DNA of 64,000 nt from assembly GCA_947683625.1 (NCBI GenBank), contig CANTUR010000663.1, positions 186,001-250,000 on the forward strand. The letters run 5' to 3'. This stretch comes from Mallotus nudiflorus. Taxonomy: Eukaryota; Streptophyta; Magnoliopsida; Malpighiales; Euphorbiaceae. Positions 35,268 through 47,603 of the stretch are shown here, piece by piece (within the stretch, counting starts at the first letter, position 1; every line of letters begins with the position of its first letter). The notes below the pieces were generated by a model. The model saw only the letters and a list, made by a program, of their open reading frames with translations, searched no databases and was not told the origin of the DNA. Position numbers and translations under genes: made by a program.

Positions 35268-37270
35268 ATTCATTCATTTATGGTTTATAAGTGGCTGATT
35301 TGTTTACTTTGCAAGTTGGAAAAAGCTATTCATAATTTCTTATGGACGAGTTCTATTTTTTCTAAAAAGCTTATTAGTGTCAAATGGGATGTTTGTTATT
35401 TACTTTTTGAAAAGGGAGGTTTGGGTTTGAAAAGATTACATCTTGTGAATTTATCAATGTTGTCTAAGCTTGCTTGGCATATTTGATGTGATAATTCTTT
35501 TGATTTTGAGTTTCTTCGAGCTTGATTCTTTAATGAAGTCAACCTTTCTCGCTCAATAATCTAATAATCTATTTGGAGTTTAATGAAGAAGTGCTATAGT
35601 GATCTTTAATCTTTTTGGGGTTCAAATTCTAAGTTGCATTTTTGGCACGACAATTGGCTTGGATACTGCATTGCGGACTATATGGGTATGCCTTTTAGTG
35701 ACCGTAAGGCTCTTAAGGCTAAAATTTCTTATTTGTATTATGATGGTCATTAGCATCTCCCGAATGATTTTAAAGCTACTTTCCCTATCACTGCTAAACA
35801 TATCGATTTAGTGGTTTTTTCTAATGATCTTTTAGACTCTTTTGTGTCCTGAGTTTCTCTTAATGGTTTGCTTTCTTGCAAGATAGCTTATGACTTTTAC
35901 CGTTCTCAATTTGATAGGGTTGCTTAAGGCAAGGAACTCTAGCATCACTATTTACCTCCTTCCCGATCATTTTTTGTTTGGCGTATTCTTCATGGTCGTC
36001 TTCTAACATATGATATTTTATGTTAAAAGGCATGCATTTAGTTTCTCGGTGTCATCTTTGTTTTAATGAGTATAAGACTCTTCATCATCTATTTTTTGCT
36101 TGTCCTTGTGTTGTCTTGGTATGGATGTCTTTAAGCAGCTTATTTGGGATATCTTTATATTTTTCCCATGGGGTTCATCAGCTTTTCATGTTTGCTCGTA
36201 ACGTTCATTTCTCAAGTCAGATATTTGTTCTTTGGCAGGCTCGTATATGCGTAGCATTTTAGTCCATATGGCATGCTCGTAATACTACTACCTTCAAAGA
36301 TTATTTTACATCAATTTTTTATTCTATTCATTTCATCTGCAAGGCTGTAAAGGAGGTGGAGTTTTCCGGAAGGGATTCATGAATAACACTCAAGATGATT
36401 TACTTATTTTGCATCGATTTTTTATGTCTAGTATTCAACATTGTGCTCCTTCTATCTTCCTTGTCATGTGATTGCATCCTCCTTTTGATTGCTTCAAATT
36501 AAACACAGATAGGGTTGCTAGGGGTTCTCCTGGCTTGGCTAAAGCTAGTGGCATTTTTTGCCATTCCACTAGTTCAGTGATCACTTCTTTTGCTTCTCTG
36601 CTTGGCATTCATTTTGCCTTTGAAGTTGAACTATTGACTATGGTTATTGCTATTCGTAAAACTCATGAGTTGTTAATGTCTCCTCTTTGGATTGATTGTG
36701 TTTCTATCTATGTTGTTAGATTATTATAATCTCGTAGCGCTAATGTCCCTTAGCATCATCGTCATGTATGATAGCAATGTATTTCGATGCTTGATTCCTT
36801 TCAAGTTCATGTTTCATATGTCTACCAAGAGGGAACTTATTCTGCAGATAAACTTTCTTTTATGGCTATTTCTTTACAGGATATAACTTGGTTTAATCCT
36901 TACCATACTAAATGTAATGAATTTATTTACAGGGATGCAATGGGTTTGGAAAACTATAGGTTTTCCTCCTAGTTCTTTTTGTCCCTTTTTAGGATTGTAT
37001 TTTATACTATTTTTATTTATTTAAATAAATTGGATAAGGTTTATATGTGATGTTGGTGCTATTGATGTGCCAGCCTAACTGGGATGTCTTAGTGCACTGT
37101 CTGACACATTCCTTTTCCTAGTTCTTATTAAAATATGGTAACGTAGTTTCTGGGCGGGGAACTACCCCTTTAGTGGGTGTCGTAATGACTCTATTTATGG
37201 TATTCCTATCTATTATTTTGGAGATTTATAATTCTTCCATTTTACTAAACAGAATCTCAATGAATGAAAA
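35268..37270 (+). pseudogene. L1-type LINE, 3' portion (end of RT, RNase H-like)
   Basis: This continues the LINE after solo LTR copy 2: KLEKAIHNFLWTSSIF and EKGGLGLKRLHLVNLSMLSK are typical of the region after reverse transcriptase. A zinc-binding RT-associated segment (FFVWRILHGRLLT) and a decayed RNase H (CFKLNTDRVARGSPGLAKAS) follow. The 3' end is placed near 37270, where an A-rich stretch follows a non-coding tail; that limit is approximate. Several stops and shifts. Confidence 0.75.
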
Positions 37271-37879
37271 TAAAATTTTGAGGAGGAGACACAGAGAGTG
37301 GAAGAATCTTACTACTATTAAATTTTCATATTTGAGTAAGGGACCAAATCCACCAAAACAAGAAAATCTACATGCATATATGGTACACTAGACCAAAATG
37401 TGCTTATAAAAGCACTTATGCTTGCTCCATCAATGAAAAGCTTATTTAAAGTTGGAAATTTATTGGAGCATCAATGAATTCACTTATATTAACCTTTAAC
37501 AATTAATTAATTAATTATTCTCAAAATGTACATATGATTGTAGAACAACATGGCCACATATATACTAAAAGGCCTTTTTTCATAATTTCTTCTTATTTAA
37601 TAAATCCAATTTTTTGAAGAGAACAAAACTTATGGAAAAATTAATGAATATTTACTTGGGTTGTTTTTTGTGTTACTATGTTACCACAACAAGAATTATT
37701 AGAAACTTTTGTTAAACAAGTTCACAGACCTTGAGAGTGTTGACCCATTATGAAAAGAACAAAACTTATGGCAAAATTAATAAACATTTGCTTGGGTTAT
37801 TTTCTGTGTTCCTATTTTACCATAATAGGAATTATTGAAAAACTTTTAGTAAGAGTAATCAAGTCGTTTAACTCCTCCT
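37271..37879. repeat. Spacer with a direct duplication of about 136-bp period
   Basis: GAACAAAACTTATGG occurs at 37621 and 37757. Each copy continues with similar text: AAAATTAATGAATATTTACT or AAAATTAATAAACATTTGCT, then GTGTT..TATNTTACCA, then GAATTATT..AACTTTT. The two copies are diverged, so the duplication is old. No gene is seen in the spacer. Confidence 0.65.
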
Positions 37880-38320
37880 TAAGAACTTTTTTTTTCTTGA
37901 AACTTTAACAAAACTATTCATTACGTAAGCTAAGAATAACAAATCAGTCATGAACTTGCTACTCAAGAAATCAGAAGCTTTAAACCAAACCGAGAGGCCA
38001 ACAAAAGAATTTACTGCTTATGCCAAAACATGAGCAGTAGCATTAGCTTGCCTTTTTACAAAAACAAGTGAGAATTTTTGAAAACAAGAAACAAGACTCC
38101 TACATTGTGAAACATCAACACCAAATTCAGACTCAGCGACACTTGAACTACGAAAGGAATCGAACTAAACTTTACAATCAGAGTCAACTACCATATGTGA
38201 ATACCTTTGATCCTTTAGCCAAGACAAAGCCTCTTTAAGACTAAGAGCTTTAGGAATACTTGAGTAGAAAACACCAAGAACAACCCTTGCTTGATAGGAA
38301 ACTAACATGCCATCACTACT
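37880..38320 (-). pseudogene. Antisense LINE RNase H fragment, 3' part
   Basis: Read on the minus strand, the sequence encodes SDGMLVSYQARVVLGVFYSS, then IPKALSLKEALSWLKDQRYS, then HMVVDSDCKV with a stop soon after. A SFVKRQAN-type segment (FSLVFVKRQANATAHVLA) ends it. This is the RNase H domain found at the end of plant LINEs (and in free RNase H-like proteins). It is a truncated fragment interrupted at 38320 by solo LTR copy 3. Confidence 0.75.
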
Positions 38321-38715
38321 TGTAATGACCCTGTATTTAAATACTATAAATATATTTTGGGATATGTAGTGTTAATAAAATTTTAAATTTTATTTATATA
38401 TATTATTATTAATTGTGTATATTCTTCACTTATTTTATTTTTGTAAAAGATTATTTACATAAAATAATTTATTTAGAAATTTTATTATTTAAAAATATTA
38501 ACGATATTAATAATACTATTGTCATTATTATTATTATTATTTTCATTATCATTAACATGCATGTGTATCATGCATGTGCATTATTTTTATTGTTGTTATT
38601 ATTATTATTATAATTATTTTTATTATTATTATTAATTGATATTATTTTATCATTAATGTATGTGTTGTGTGTGATATGTATATATATATACATGTGAATG
38701 TGTACTTGATAAGTA

Positions 38716-38779
<64 letters not shown>

Positions 38780-41000
38780 GTCAAAAAGCATTATCCACGG
38801 GTCAAGTACTCTTTCTTCCCCAACTCTTTTTTTTTCTTTTCCTTGCATTTTTTTTCTTTCTTCTTTACAGTGCAAACCAAACTTCCAGTGCCTCCCACCA
38901 CCACGCTAGATGCCGGAGCCACCACCATTATCTCTTCTTCTTCCTCTCGTCTTCACAGTCACCTGAGTGTTGCCTGAAGCTCGCTGGAGCGCTTGGATAA
39001 CAGTAGAGACCGAGAGGCTGCCATTCTTTCTAGTGAAGACTCTAATCACTCCAACTCCTCATTCCGGTGTTGATCGACTCCTCTTGGACCGGTGAGTCCA
39101 TTTCTAAGCTCTATTTAAGCTTAATCTTCCTTGATTTTGTGTTTTAGCAAGTTTTTAGTTTATATGTTTTTGGGTTTTGAATTTTTATTTTATTTTTGGG
39201 TTTGATGCATGGTTTTCCTCTTTGGTAATGTTGTTTAGAATAGGTCAAACTTCTCAAAAATAATTTTTGTGTATTTTTTTGAATTAATTTGAATTATGGG
39301 TATTTTTGAATATTTTAATAATTTATATTGAATTTTTGATAATTATGTTAATTAATTATTTTTTATGGAATTTTGAGTTAGTTAGTGTTATTGATTTGAG
39401 TTAATAATTTCAGAATTTATAAAATAATTTTTATCGATTTTATATAATTTTTGAGAAATTATTAATATTAAGTGAATATTGGAAATTATAGATTAATTGT
39501 GTAGTTTTATTAAAATTATAATTAAATAATATGTTTTAAATGATTTTAGAATTTTATAGGGTATTAAAATAATTTTTATAAATTATTTACTATTTTAAAC
39601 TAATTAATACTAATTTTTGAAAATTATATTCAAATAATATATTATTTACTATTTTGGTGATTAAATAGATTTTTAATTGCTTTTATTATATATTTAAGCT
39701 ATTTGAGTATAGAAAAGTGAATTTTACTATTATATGTTGAATTATTGAAAAATTGAATTTCTATTTATATTATATTATTATTTGAGATTTTTATTTAATT
39801 ATTGTGAAAATAATAATATTTAGTGTTTTGATGTTTAAATAAATTATATTGTGACATTTTAATTATTTATGTGGATTTTTAAGGATTTTAATATATTATT
39901 ATTTAATATTTATTTTGTTGCGAATTGTGAACCTCGGTTAAAAATTTTGTAGTTCGGGGTCCCAACCTGAGGTGTTGAGATATTATATTATTAGAAGTGT
40001 ATTTTTCCTTGTAGGATCAACTCTACTTTTGTAGAGAGATGTCCATTTTATAGAGGATATTCTGCTAATTTTTTTGTAGAATTCTCGTAAAATGTGACGT
40101 CGGGTCGATCTTAAATTTCTGTATTTAACCGAGTTTTTAATCCTTAGATCGAGTATTCTTTAGAATTCTTAGAAGTATAAGTTAGAAATTTATTCTGATT
40201 TTATTATTATTTATTTTTCTAGTTACGCCGAGATCGAGGCCTATCAAACCAGGCCCGTTAAGTCAGTCTTGAGGAGCACAAACTTGTGATTTATTATTCT
40301 ATATATACATTACATATAGAATACATGCTTTTAAGAATCCATGTTTTTATTTTGTTTTGATATGAATTATTTCATTAAATGAATAAGTATATGCTTGTTA
40401 TACTTTTAATATACATTAAGCATATTTGTGGTTGATTTTGAATTATATGTAGTATATATACTTGAAATATATTTAGTATATTTTTGGTATATTTTTGTAT
40501 ATAAATGATATATTTTTCTGTTATGAATGTCATTTATGTTTAATTATGCATTTATTTATTTTTCATAAATATACAATTTTATTTGAAGGATATCAATAGA
40601 ACGTGCTACCTAGTGGGCTACACTAGAACTGTGTACGTACTACTGCGATAGATTTTAGGGTTGAGTTTATGAGATCATTTGAGGTGAAATTTGATTGATC
40701 GATTTTTGAGAATTTCAGTGATTGAGTAGTGTGATTGCGGGAGCTCGATTGACTTAGTATCTCGAAGCTAATCACACTGATAGTGAGACTGCTAGAGCTC
40801 GGTTGACTTAGTGTCTCGGTATCAGTCTACTGTCTAAATTGGAATAAGAGAATTTATTTGGAATTAAGTAAGTCTGCATGACTAGTGAGATATTTGTTTA
40901 AGGTTACGAATGTTTTAGGGTTCTATTTGATCCTTTACCTAAATAAATGATTTCTGCATTTATATATATAAAAGTGGATTTTAGCATCTATGTGAAATGC

Positions 41001-41045
<45 letters not shown>

Positions 41046-41481
41046 CTGATGTTTGATTGCATATGACATTAGGAGGTGCGTGTATATATATTATAATAAT
41101 TCACTCAATGAGGTCTGATCCCCTCTCAACCATTTTTTTTAGGAAAGTCTTCTTCGTCAGACCGTACTAGTAGTGCTTTATGTCGGTCTTCTTCCACCCT
41201 GGCTATTTTATGTAAATTTCATCTTTATGCAATAGTAGTACTATTGTATAAGCAGTGTGTCATTTTGATGTTAGGCTTTATATTAAACTATTGTATGAAT
41301 AATTTTATTTATGAAATGTTATTTGAGTATTTATTTTTATATCGATTAAAGTTTTAATTCTATCGTATTTTTATTTATTTATTGCATGTGTTTTTATTTT
41401 TAAGGCTTGCTACAGGTTCCGGATTCGAAAAAATTCTCGTCCCTTAGCGCTGGTCATGACTTTTTATTTTGGGTCGTAACA
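38321..41481 (+). mobile_element. Solo LTR, copy 3
   Basis: It starts TGTAATGACCCTG and ends GGGTCGTAACA. The flanks are CTACT (38316-38320) and CTATT (41482-41486), a 5-bp duplication with one mismatch. The interrupted RNase H frame continues across it. Contents follow the family plan: (TA)n at 38719-38776, a pyrimidine tract at 38817-38865, a GC-richer segment to about 39100 followed by CCGGTGAGT, an AT-rich body closely matching copy 1, and two GAGCTCG.TTGACTTAGT units at about 40741 and 40796. No coding domains. Confidence 0.83.
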
Positions 41482-41570
41482 CTATTACACAGAATCATGC
41501 CTAAACACACGGAGCATCATACATTAAAAAAAAATGGTTGCCCCTATTATATATGTAGTTAATTAAAGTT
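41482..41570 (-). pseudogene. Antisense LINE RNase H fragment, 5' part
   Basis: The minus strand reads CLGMILCNS directly up to the solo LTR border and joins SDGMLVSYQ on the other side once the element and one duplication are removed. Upstream of this the reading is lost, so the fragment is short. Confidence 0.6.
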
Positions 41571-41879
41571 TAGATTATATAAACTTCTATTAACAAAAAA
41601 AAAGGAAAAAATTGAAAAATAAACATACAAGATCACCATGAAATTAACACATATTTCATATTCATATTTTAAAGTCCAGTACATATTTATAGTTAAAGCT
41701 TTTTTATAAAACTTGGCCCAAACATAATCTCAGCATAAAGATAATCAAACTTGATCCATGCATTTATACATAGATAAGATAAAGTCCCTACAAATATAAA
41801 CTTAACATGCATTGCCATAACAATATAAAATAACAACCAAAACTTACTATTTTCTTAAAACTACTTCATAGTTAGCAAA

Positions 41880-42655
41880 AAATTTAATGCCTCTCGTTAT
41901 AGTGTTCTCTCATTTTATTGGGTGGGTCTTGTCTACAAGTGGGACCTACAAGCCCACAAATTTTGAAGATTGTGTAAAAATTTGACAAAAAAAAAGAGTT
42001 AAAGTTTACAGCACCGAATTTGATGCTGCATTTGTTGAAAAAAAATTTGGTTGATTTTTTAGCCAACTTCTATGGCTATATAAAGCTATACGGATGGCCT
42101 TTTACTAGGGAATTTTTATTTGTTTTTTTTTTGAGAGTGCAAGAGGTGTGTGTTGTGTGGGAGAAAGAAAATTGGAGAGCTGTGTGTGGAAGAGTGAGTG
42201 GTGTGTGCAAGTAAAAATAAAGAGATTTGGATATAAGTTTTGAGTGAGTGTAAAATATTTGTGTGAGCTTCTCTTTGGTATAAAGGGAAAGGGTGAGAAA
42301 ATAAATATTATTTAAGAGAGCCAATTTGTAAGGGTGAATCACAAATTGAGGGTTATAATTTGTAATCCCATTATTTTTATAGTTGAAGATTTAACTGGAT
42401 TAGGTCCCATGGTTTTTCCCTTTTATAAGGTTTTCACGTAAAAAAATTATTGGTGTCCTATTTATTTTTCTTTATTTATACGATAGATTTTTATTGCCTA
42501 TTTTATTCACCCATTAACTAGTTTGACCACCTTATTAATTTTATTATTTTAATTTGGCAAGCCAAACTACCTTTATATTACTGTGCACACTTCGCTGCTC
42601 TTATTTATTTTTATAAATCTCATTTATTATCTAGCAGAAAGATCTAATTAACCCT
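41880..42655 (+). mobile_element. 5' LTR region of a Copia element (start uncertain)
   Basis: The sequence ends CCCTAACA a few bases before the primer-binding site at 42663. CTATATAAAGC at about 42072-42082 is a good TATA box, and the transcribed part after it is followed by an R/U5-like region. I could not place the left LTR end, since the 3' LTR is not recognised in the window; it lies between about 41570 and 42070. Confidence 0.55.
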
Positions 42656-42662
42656 AACAAAA

Positions 42663-42674
42663 TGGTATCAGAGC
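42663..42674 (+). other. Copia primer-binding site
   Basis: TGGTATCAGAGC is the standard plant Copia primer-binding site, complementary to the 3' end of initiator tRNA-Met. It starts minus-strand DNA synthesis. Confidence 0.9.
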
Positions 42675-42711
42675 TTGGTTGGTTTAAATTTGTTTTTCTA
42701 TCTAAATAAAA

Positions 42712-45700
42712 ATGGAGTACACAGGCAGCATGTTCAAACTGACTCCAACAAATTACTCGGTTTGGAAATTAATGATGGGGGATTTTTTATACATGAAATA
42801 TTTGTGGCAGCCTAGTAGAAATGAAAAATGCATATTGGGAAGTGCTCAACAGAAAGTGTGTAGTTCAAATCAGATAGTGGATTGATAGGAGCATTATATA
42901 GAGCGTTGCCAAAGAAATTGATGCCTACAAGTTGTAGGAAAAATTAGAGAAGACGTATGCACAACCAAGTGCACAAAATGTAGCTAATTTAATACATTGT
43001 CTCATTACCTTGAAATACAAAGATGATAGTAGCATATTAAAACACATTTAATAAATTTAAAAGTGTTGCAGATCAACTCTCAACAATCAATTGTAAATTT
43101 GATGATAATCAATTGGCTACATGTTTACTAATCTCTTTGCCAAAAAGTTAGGATACACTTTTTGTGTTCGTCACAAATTTAGCTCCTAATGGAAAGGTGA
43201 CCTTGGAGATGGGGAAAGATAGATTGTTCAATAAAGAATCCAGACGAAAGGAAAATAATGAAATGTTTGAAGCTCTTGTGTCAGAAAAATAAGAACAATG
43301 TGGAAGAAGTAAAAGCAAATTTCATCAAAATCATTAAAGGGGCCGATCAAAATCTCAGTTAAAGAAAGACCTCACTTGCCATCACTGTGGCAAGCATGGA
43401 CATTTTAAAAGGGAATGTAGAATATGAAAAGCTGAGCAATCAAGGAATCAACCAGCAAAAGCTCCATAAATAAATATTGCAATAGCCGGAGATGAAGTTG
43501 AAGTTGTCCTAGATGGAAATATTATCAATCTCACATATCAATATCAAACCTGGGTGGTTGACACAGGTGCCTCCTTCCATGTCACTTCTAGGAATGATAT
43601 CTTCTCATCCGATATTGCTGGAGACTTTGGCTTGGTACGGATGGGAAATGATGGAGCATCCAAAATTATTGGTATGGGAAATGCTTATTTAAAAACCAAC
43701 ATTGGATGTGAATTGCTTTTAAAAAATGTACAACATGTTTCAAACATCAGGTTGAATTTAATCTCCATCAGAAAGCTTGATAATGAAGGCTACGAAAACT
43801 ATTTTGGTAAACAAAAGTGGAAACTCACTAAAGGCTCTCTAGTGATGATTAGAGGGAAGAAAATTAACTCCCTCTATACAATAGAAGCAAAGTTGTGGAA
43901 AAATTAGATGAATGTAATAAAGAAAGAAGTTCCAATTGAGTTATGGTATAAAAAACTCAATTATATGAGTGAGAAAGGGCTCCAGAGGCTAGTAAACAAA
44001 GATCTCTTACCAGGCATTAAAGGTGTACATCTATAAAACTGTGTTGATTTTATTTATGGAAAACAACACAAATTGCATTTCAAAGTTCCATACCATTAAG
44101 AAAATAAATATTCTTCATTTGGTATATATTGATGTATGCTTAATGCAAACCAAAAGTCTTGATAGTGCCTTGTATTTTGTAACATTCATTGATGATTGCT
44201 CCAGAAAATTATAGGCATTTGGTCTAAAAACTAAATACCAAGTGCTATAAGTTTTTAAGGAACTTCACACAAAGGTGGAAAGAGAAACTGGAAGACAGCT
44301 AAAGTGTGTTCATGCAGATAATGGTGGTGAATACAGAGGTCCATTTGAAGAATATTATAGAAAATTCAACACCAGGCTTGAGAAGTCGGTGCTAAAAATA
44401 CCTCAGTATAATGGTATTACAGAAAGGATGAACAAAACAATTTGTGAAAGAATTAGATGTGTGCTTTAAAATGCAAAATTGGTAAACTCCTTTTGGGGGG
44501 AGGTAATAAGAAGTGCAGTTGATCTAATCAACTTGTCACCTTTAATTCCACTTAATGGCAACATACCACAAAGAGTATGGACTGGAAAGGATATTTCTTA
44601 TGAGCATTTGAAAGTGTTTGGTTACAGAGCCTTTGTTCATATTCCATGAGATGAAAGATCTAAGCTTGATGGAAAATCTAAGGAATGTATATTCTTGGGT
44701 TATTCTTATAAATAATTCAGCTACAGATTCTAGGATCCTGTTGATAAAAAGAGCATAAAAATAGAGATATTATCTTCTTTAAAAATCAAACCATTAAAGA
44801 TATCAAGAAAAAGAAAGAGAACAAGCAAACAGAAGAATACCTAGTAAATCTGGAGTCGGTTCCTCTACTTGCTAGTCATAATGAAGGGGAAGCCTTACTA
44901 AAAGATGATGAAGGGGGAGTTGGAAAGGATGATGCTAATGAACCTCCTATTGTACAACCCAATTTAAGAAGATCAGTTAGAGGATGAGCAGAAAGCCATA
45001 GATACCCTTTAGATGAGTATGTGATACTGACTACAGGAGGAAAACCAGAATGCTATGAAGAAGCTATTTCAAGTGAACATAAAGAAAAGTGGGCAGAAGT
45101 TATGCAAGAGGAGATGAAATCCTTACAAGACAACAGTACCTTTGAGCTGGTGTAACTTCCTAAAGGCAAAAGGGCACTCAAGAATAAATGGGTGTGCAAA
45201 TTAAAGCATGAAAAAAGTAACTCACAACTGAGGTATAAGGTAAGGCTAGTTGTGAAAGGCTTAAGACAAAAAAAGGGCATTGATTTTGATGAAATATTTT
45301 CACCAGTTGTAAAAATATCTTCAATCAAAGTAGCACTTAGGTTAGTAGCTAGCATAAACTTAGAGATTGAACAACTTGATGTGAAAATGACATTTTTTAT
45401 AGAGATCTGGAGGAAGAAATTTACATGGAACAACCAGAAGGATTTCAAGTCAAAGGGAAAGAGAAACTTGTACACAGACTGAAGAAGAGCCTTTATAGAT
45501 TAAAACAGGCTCCAAAACAGTGGTACAAAAAGGTCGAGTCATTCATGGTGAACCACAGCTATATGAAGACAAACTTTGATCACTGTGTCTTTATGCAGAA
45601 ATTTTTTGATGATAATTTTATCATTCTCTTACTAGATATGGATAATATGTTGATTATCGGTCGAGACATTATAAAGATAAAGATCTTAAAAAGGAGATGA

Positions 45701-46352
45701 GCAAAACCTTTACCATGAAAGATTTGGGAGCAGCTAAAAAAATTCTTAGCATGAGAATTCTCTGTGATAGAAAGAATAATAAGTTGTGGTTGTCTTAAGA
45801 AAAGTACATTGAAAAGGTGCTAGAGAGATTTAACATAGGCAATTCAAAATCAGTCAACACTCCACTTATAGGACATTTCAAGTGAAGTTCTAAGCAATGT
45901 CCAATAAGTGAGAAAGATAAAGAAGAAATGAAGAAAGTGCCTTATGCATCAACTGTTGGTAGCTTAATGTACGCTATGGTATGCATAAGGTCAAATATTG
46001 CTCATGCAGTCAGAGTAGTTAGCAGATATCTCTCTAATCCTGGTAAGGACCACTAGTATACAGTTAAATGGATTCTCAGATATCTCAGAGGTATTTCTAA
46101 TGTTTTTTGAGGTACTTCTAAAGTTTTTTTATGCTTTGATGATGGTGAACTTGTATTATGTGGATATATAAATGCAGATATGGCCGATGAAGTTGACACT
46201 AGAAAGTCAACCTTTGGGAACATGATGACATTTATAGGGGAGCAGTGTCCTGGCAATCAAAATTGTAAAAATCTGTTGGTTTATCTACTACTGAAGCTGA
46301 GTACATTTCTACTACAGAAGCTGAAAAAATCTCTTATGGATGAAGAAATTTC
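42712..46352 (+). pseudogene. Ty1-Copia gag-pol remnant
   Basis: The domains are in Copia order with many stops and frameshifts: gag (NYSVWKLMMGDFLYMKYLWQ), zinc knuckle CHHCGKHGHFKREC (43377-43418), aspartic protease with WVVDTGASFHVTS (about 43551), GAG-pre-integrase (LWYKKLNYMSEKGLQRLVNK), integrase core (VTFIDDCSRK, then VHADNGGEYRG and NGITERMNKT), reverse transcriptase (KNKWVCKLKHEK, DFDEIFSPVVKISSIKVALR, YRLKQAPKQWYKK) and RNase H (GSLMYAMVCIRSNIAHAVRV). The frame is lost repeatedly, and the RNase H is cut near 46352 by a Tat-type Gypsy LTR. Integrase placed before reverse transcriptase makes it Copia. Inactive. Confidence 0.9.
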
Positions 46353-46533
46353 TGTAAGCATCTAATTTCGGGATGCAATTGTGCATAATTATGATGGAAG
46401 CCCCTATGATAAAACTTATTCAAAAATTAAACATGGTTGTAGATTTTCTGGACTTTAGGGACTAAATTGTAATATTTTTTTTAGGATTTGATTATAAGGA
46501 AGTCAAATTTTCAGGGGTCTTTTGGTAATTAAA
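46353..46533 (+). mobile_element. Truncated 5' LTR of a Tat-lineage Ty3-Gypsy element
   Basis: TGTAAGCATCTAATTTCGGG and the following about 180 bp match 56494-56670 with few differences. That second copy sits right after a polypurine tract, so this one is the start of the 5' LTR. The match ends near 46533, where sequence jumps into the integrase region: most of the LTR, primer site, gag, protease and reverse transcriptase are deleted. Confidence 0.8.
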
Positions 46534-46559
46534 GAAAAAAAGAGATTCATGTAGGGGCT

Positions 46560-47603
46560 TGCAGTTCTAATATGAACGGGATGATTCTAGCTAAGAAGAT
46601 ACTCAGATAAGATTATTATTGGATGAGCATGGAAAAGGATTGTATCAGAATAGTAAGACAGTACCATCAGTGTCAGGCCTATGGAAATCTTAACCATCTT
46701 CCTCTTACAGTATTGAATAGTTTATCGTCACCTTAGCCCTTTGCAGCCTAGGGAATTGACATCATAGGAGAAATAAGATCGATAGCATCAAATGGGCATA
46801 AATACATAGTTGTGGTAATAGACTACTTTTCCAGATGGGTAGAGGCTGAGTCCTTCAATGCTATGAAAGCAAAACAGATGGTGCGATTTTTTGAGAGGAG
46901 CCTTATTTGCAGATATAGGGTTCCACACCACATTGTGACAGATAATGGTGTCCAGTTTCAGGCAGAAACATCAAAATTGTTAAAGAAGTATGGGATTGAG
47001 CATTATAAGTCTTCACCATATCACCCTCAAGCTAATGGAGCAGTAGAAGCAGCTAACAAAAGTGTCAAGAAAATTCTCTCTAAAATGGTCAAGACCTATA
47101 AAGATTGGTATGAGTTTCTTCCTTTCTCTTTATGGGGATACAAAACTATAACTAGAATAGCCACAGGGCAAACTCCATTCTTCTTAGTATATGGTTGTGA
47201 AGTTATTTTGCCTATAGAAACAGAGATCAAATCATTGAGAGTAGTCATGGAAGCTAAAACTCCTAAGAGTGAATGGGCACAGAAGAGGTATGATCATTTT
47301 GTATCTCTGGACGAGAAAAGGATGAATGCTTTGTTATATACTCAAATATACCAGAGGAGGATAACAAGATCATTTAATAAAAAGGTGAAGCCTAGAAAGA
47401 TAAAAGTCAGGGACATGGTGTTAAAACAGTCTAGAGCAGTGGTATTTGATCCAAAAGGGAAGTTCAAACCAAATTAGGAAGGGCCATATTTAGTTAAATC
47501 GATTTTACCTAAGGGAGCTGCAAAGATATCAGATCTAGAAGGAAATGAATTTGTAGAGCCTGTTAACCTGGATTGCCTCAAGAAATACTACTTGCAAAAA
47601 TAA
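46560..47603 (+). pseudogene. Tat-lineage Gypsy integrase remnant
   Basis: Integrase joins element DNA to the genome. The zinc-binding N-terminus is decayed (DYYWMSMEKDCIRIVRQYHQ then CQAYGN; the first Cys of the usual C..C pair is Tyr). The core is open from 46812 for 221 codons: VVIDYFSRWVEAESF (first Asp), VTDNGVQFQ (second Asp) and YHPQANGAVEAANKSVKKIL (Glu). The C-terminal region SFNKKVKPRKIKVRDMVLK follows, then a stop and GPYLVKSILPKGAAKISDLE to a final stop at 47601-47603. The sequence style is that of Tat elements (Ogre, Retand). The DDE triad is kept, but the element as a whole is defective. Confidence 0.9.

Noticed and set aside
38642..39000. IYIYIY-rich frames and the following open frame
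   Set aside because: Translation of a (TA)n tract and the pyrimidine-rich part of solo LTR copy 3.
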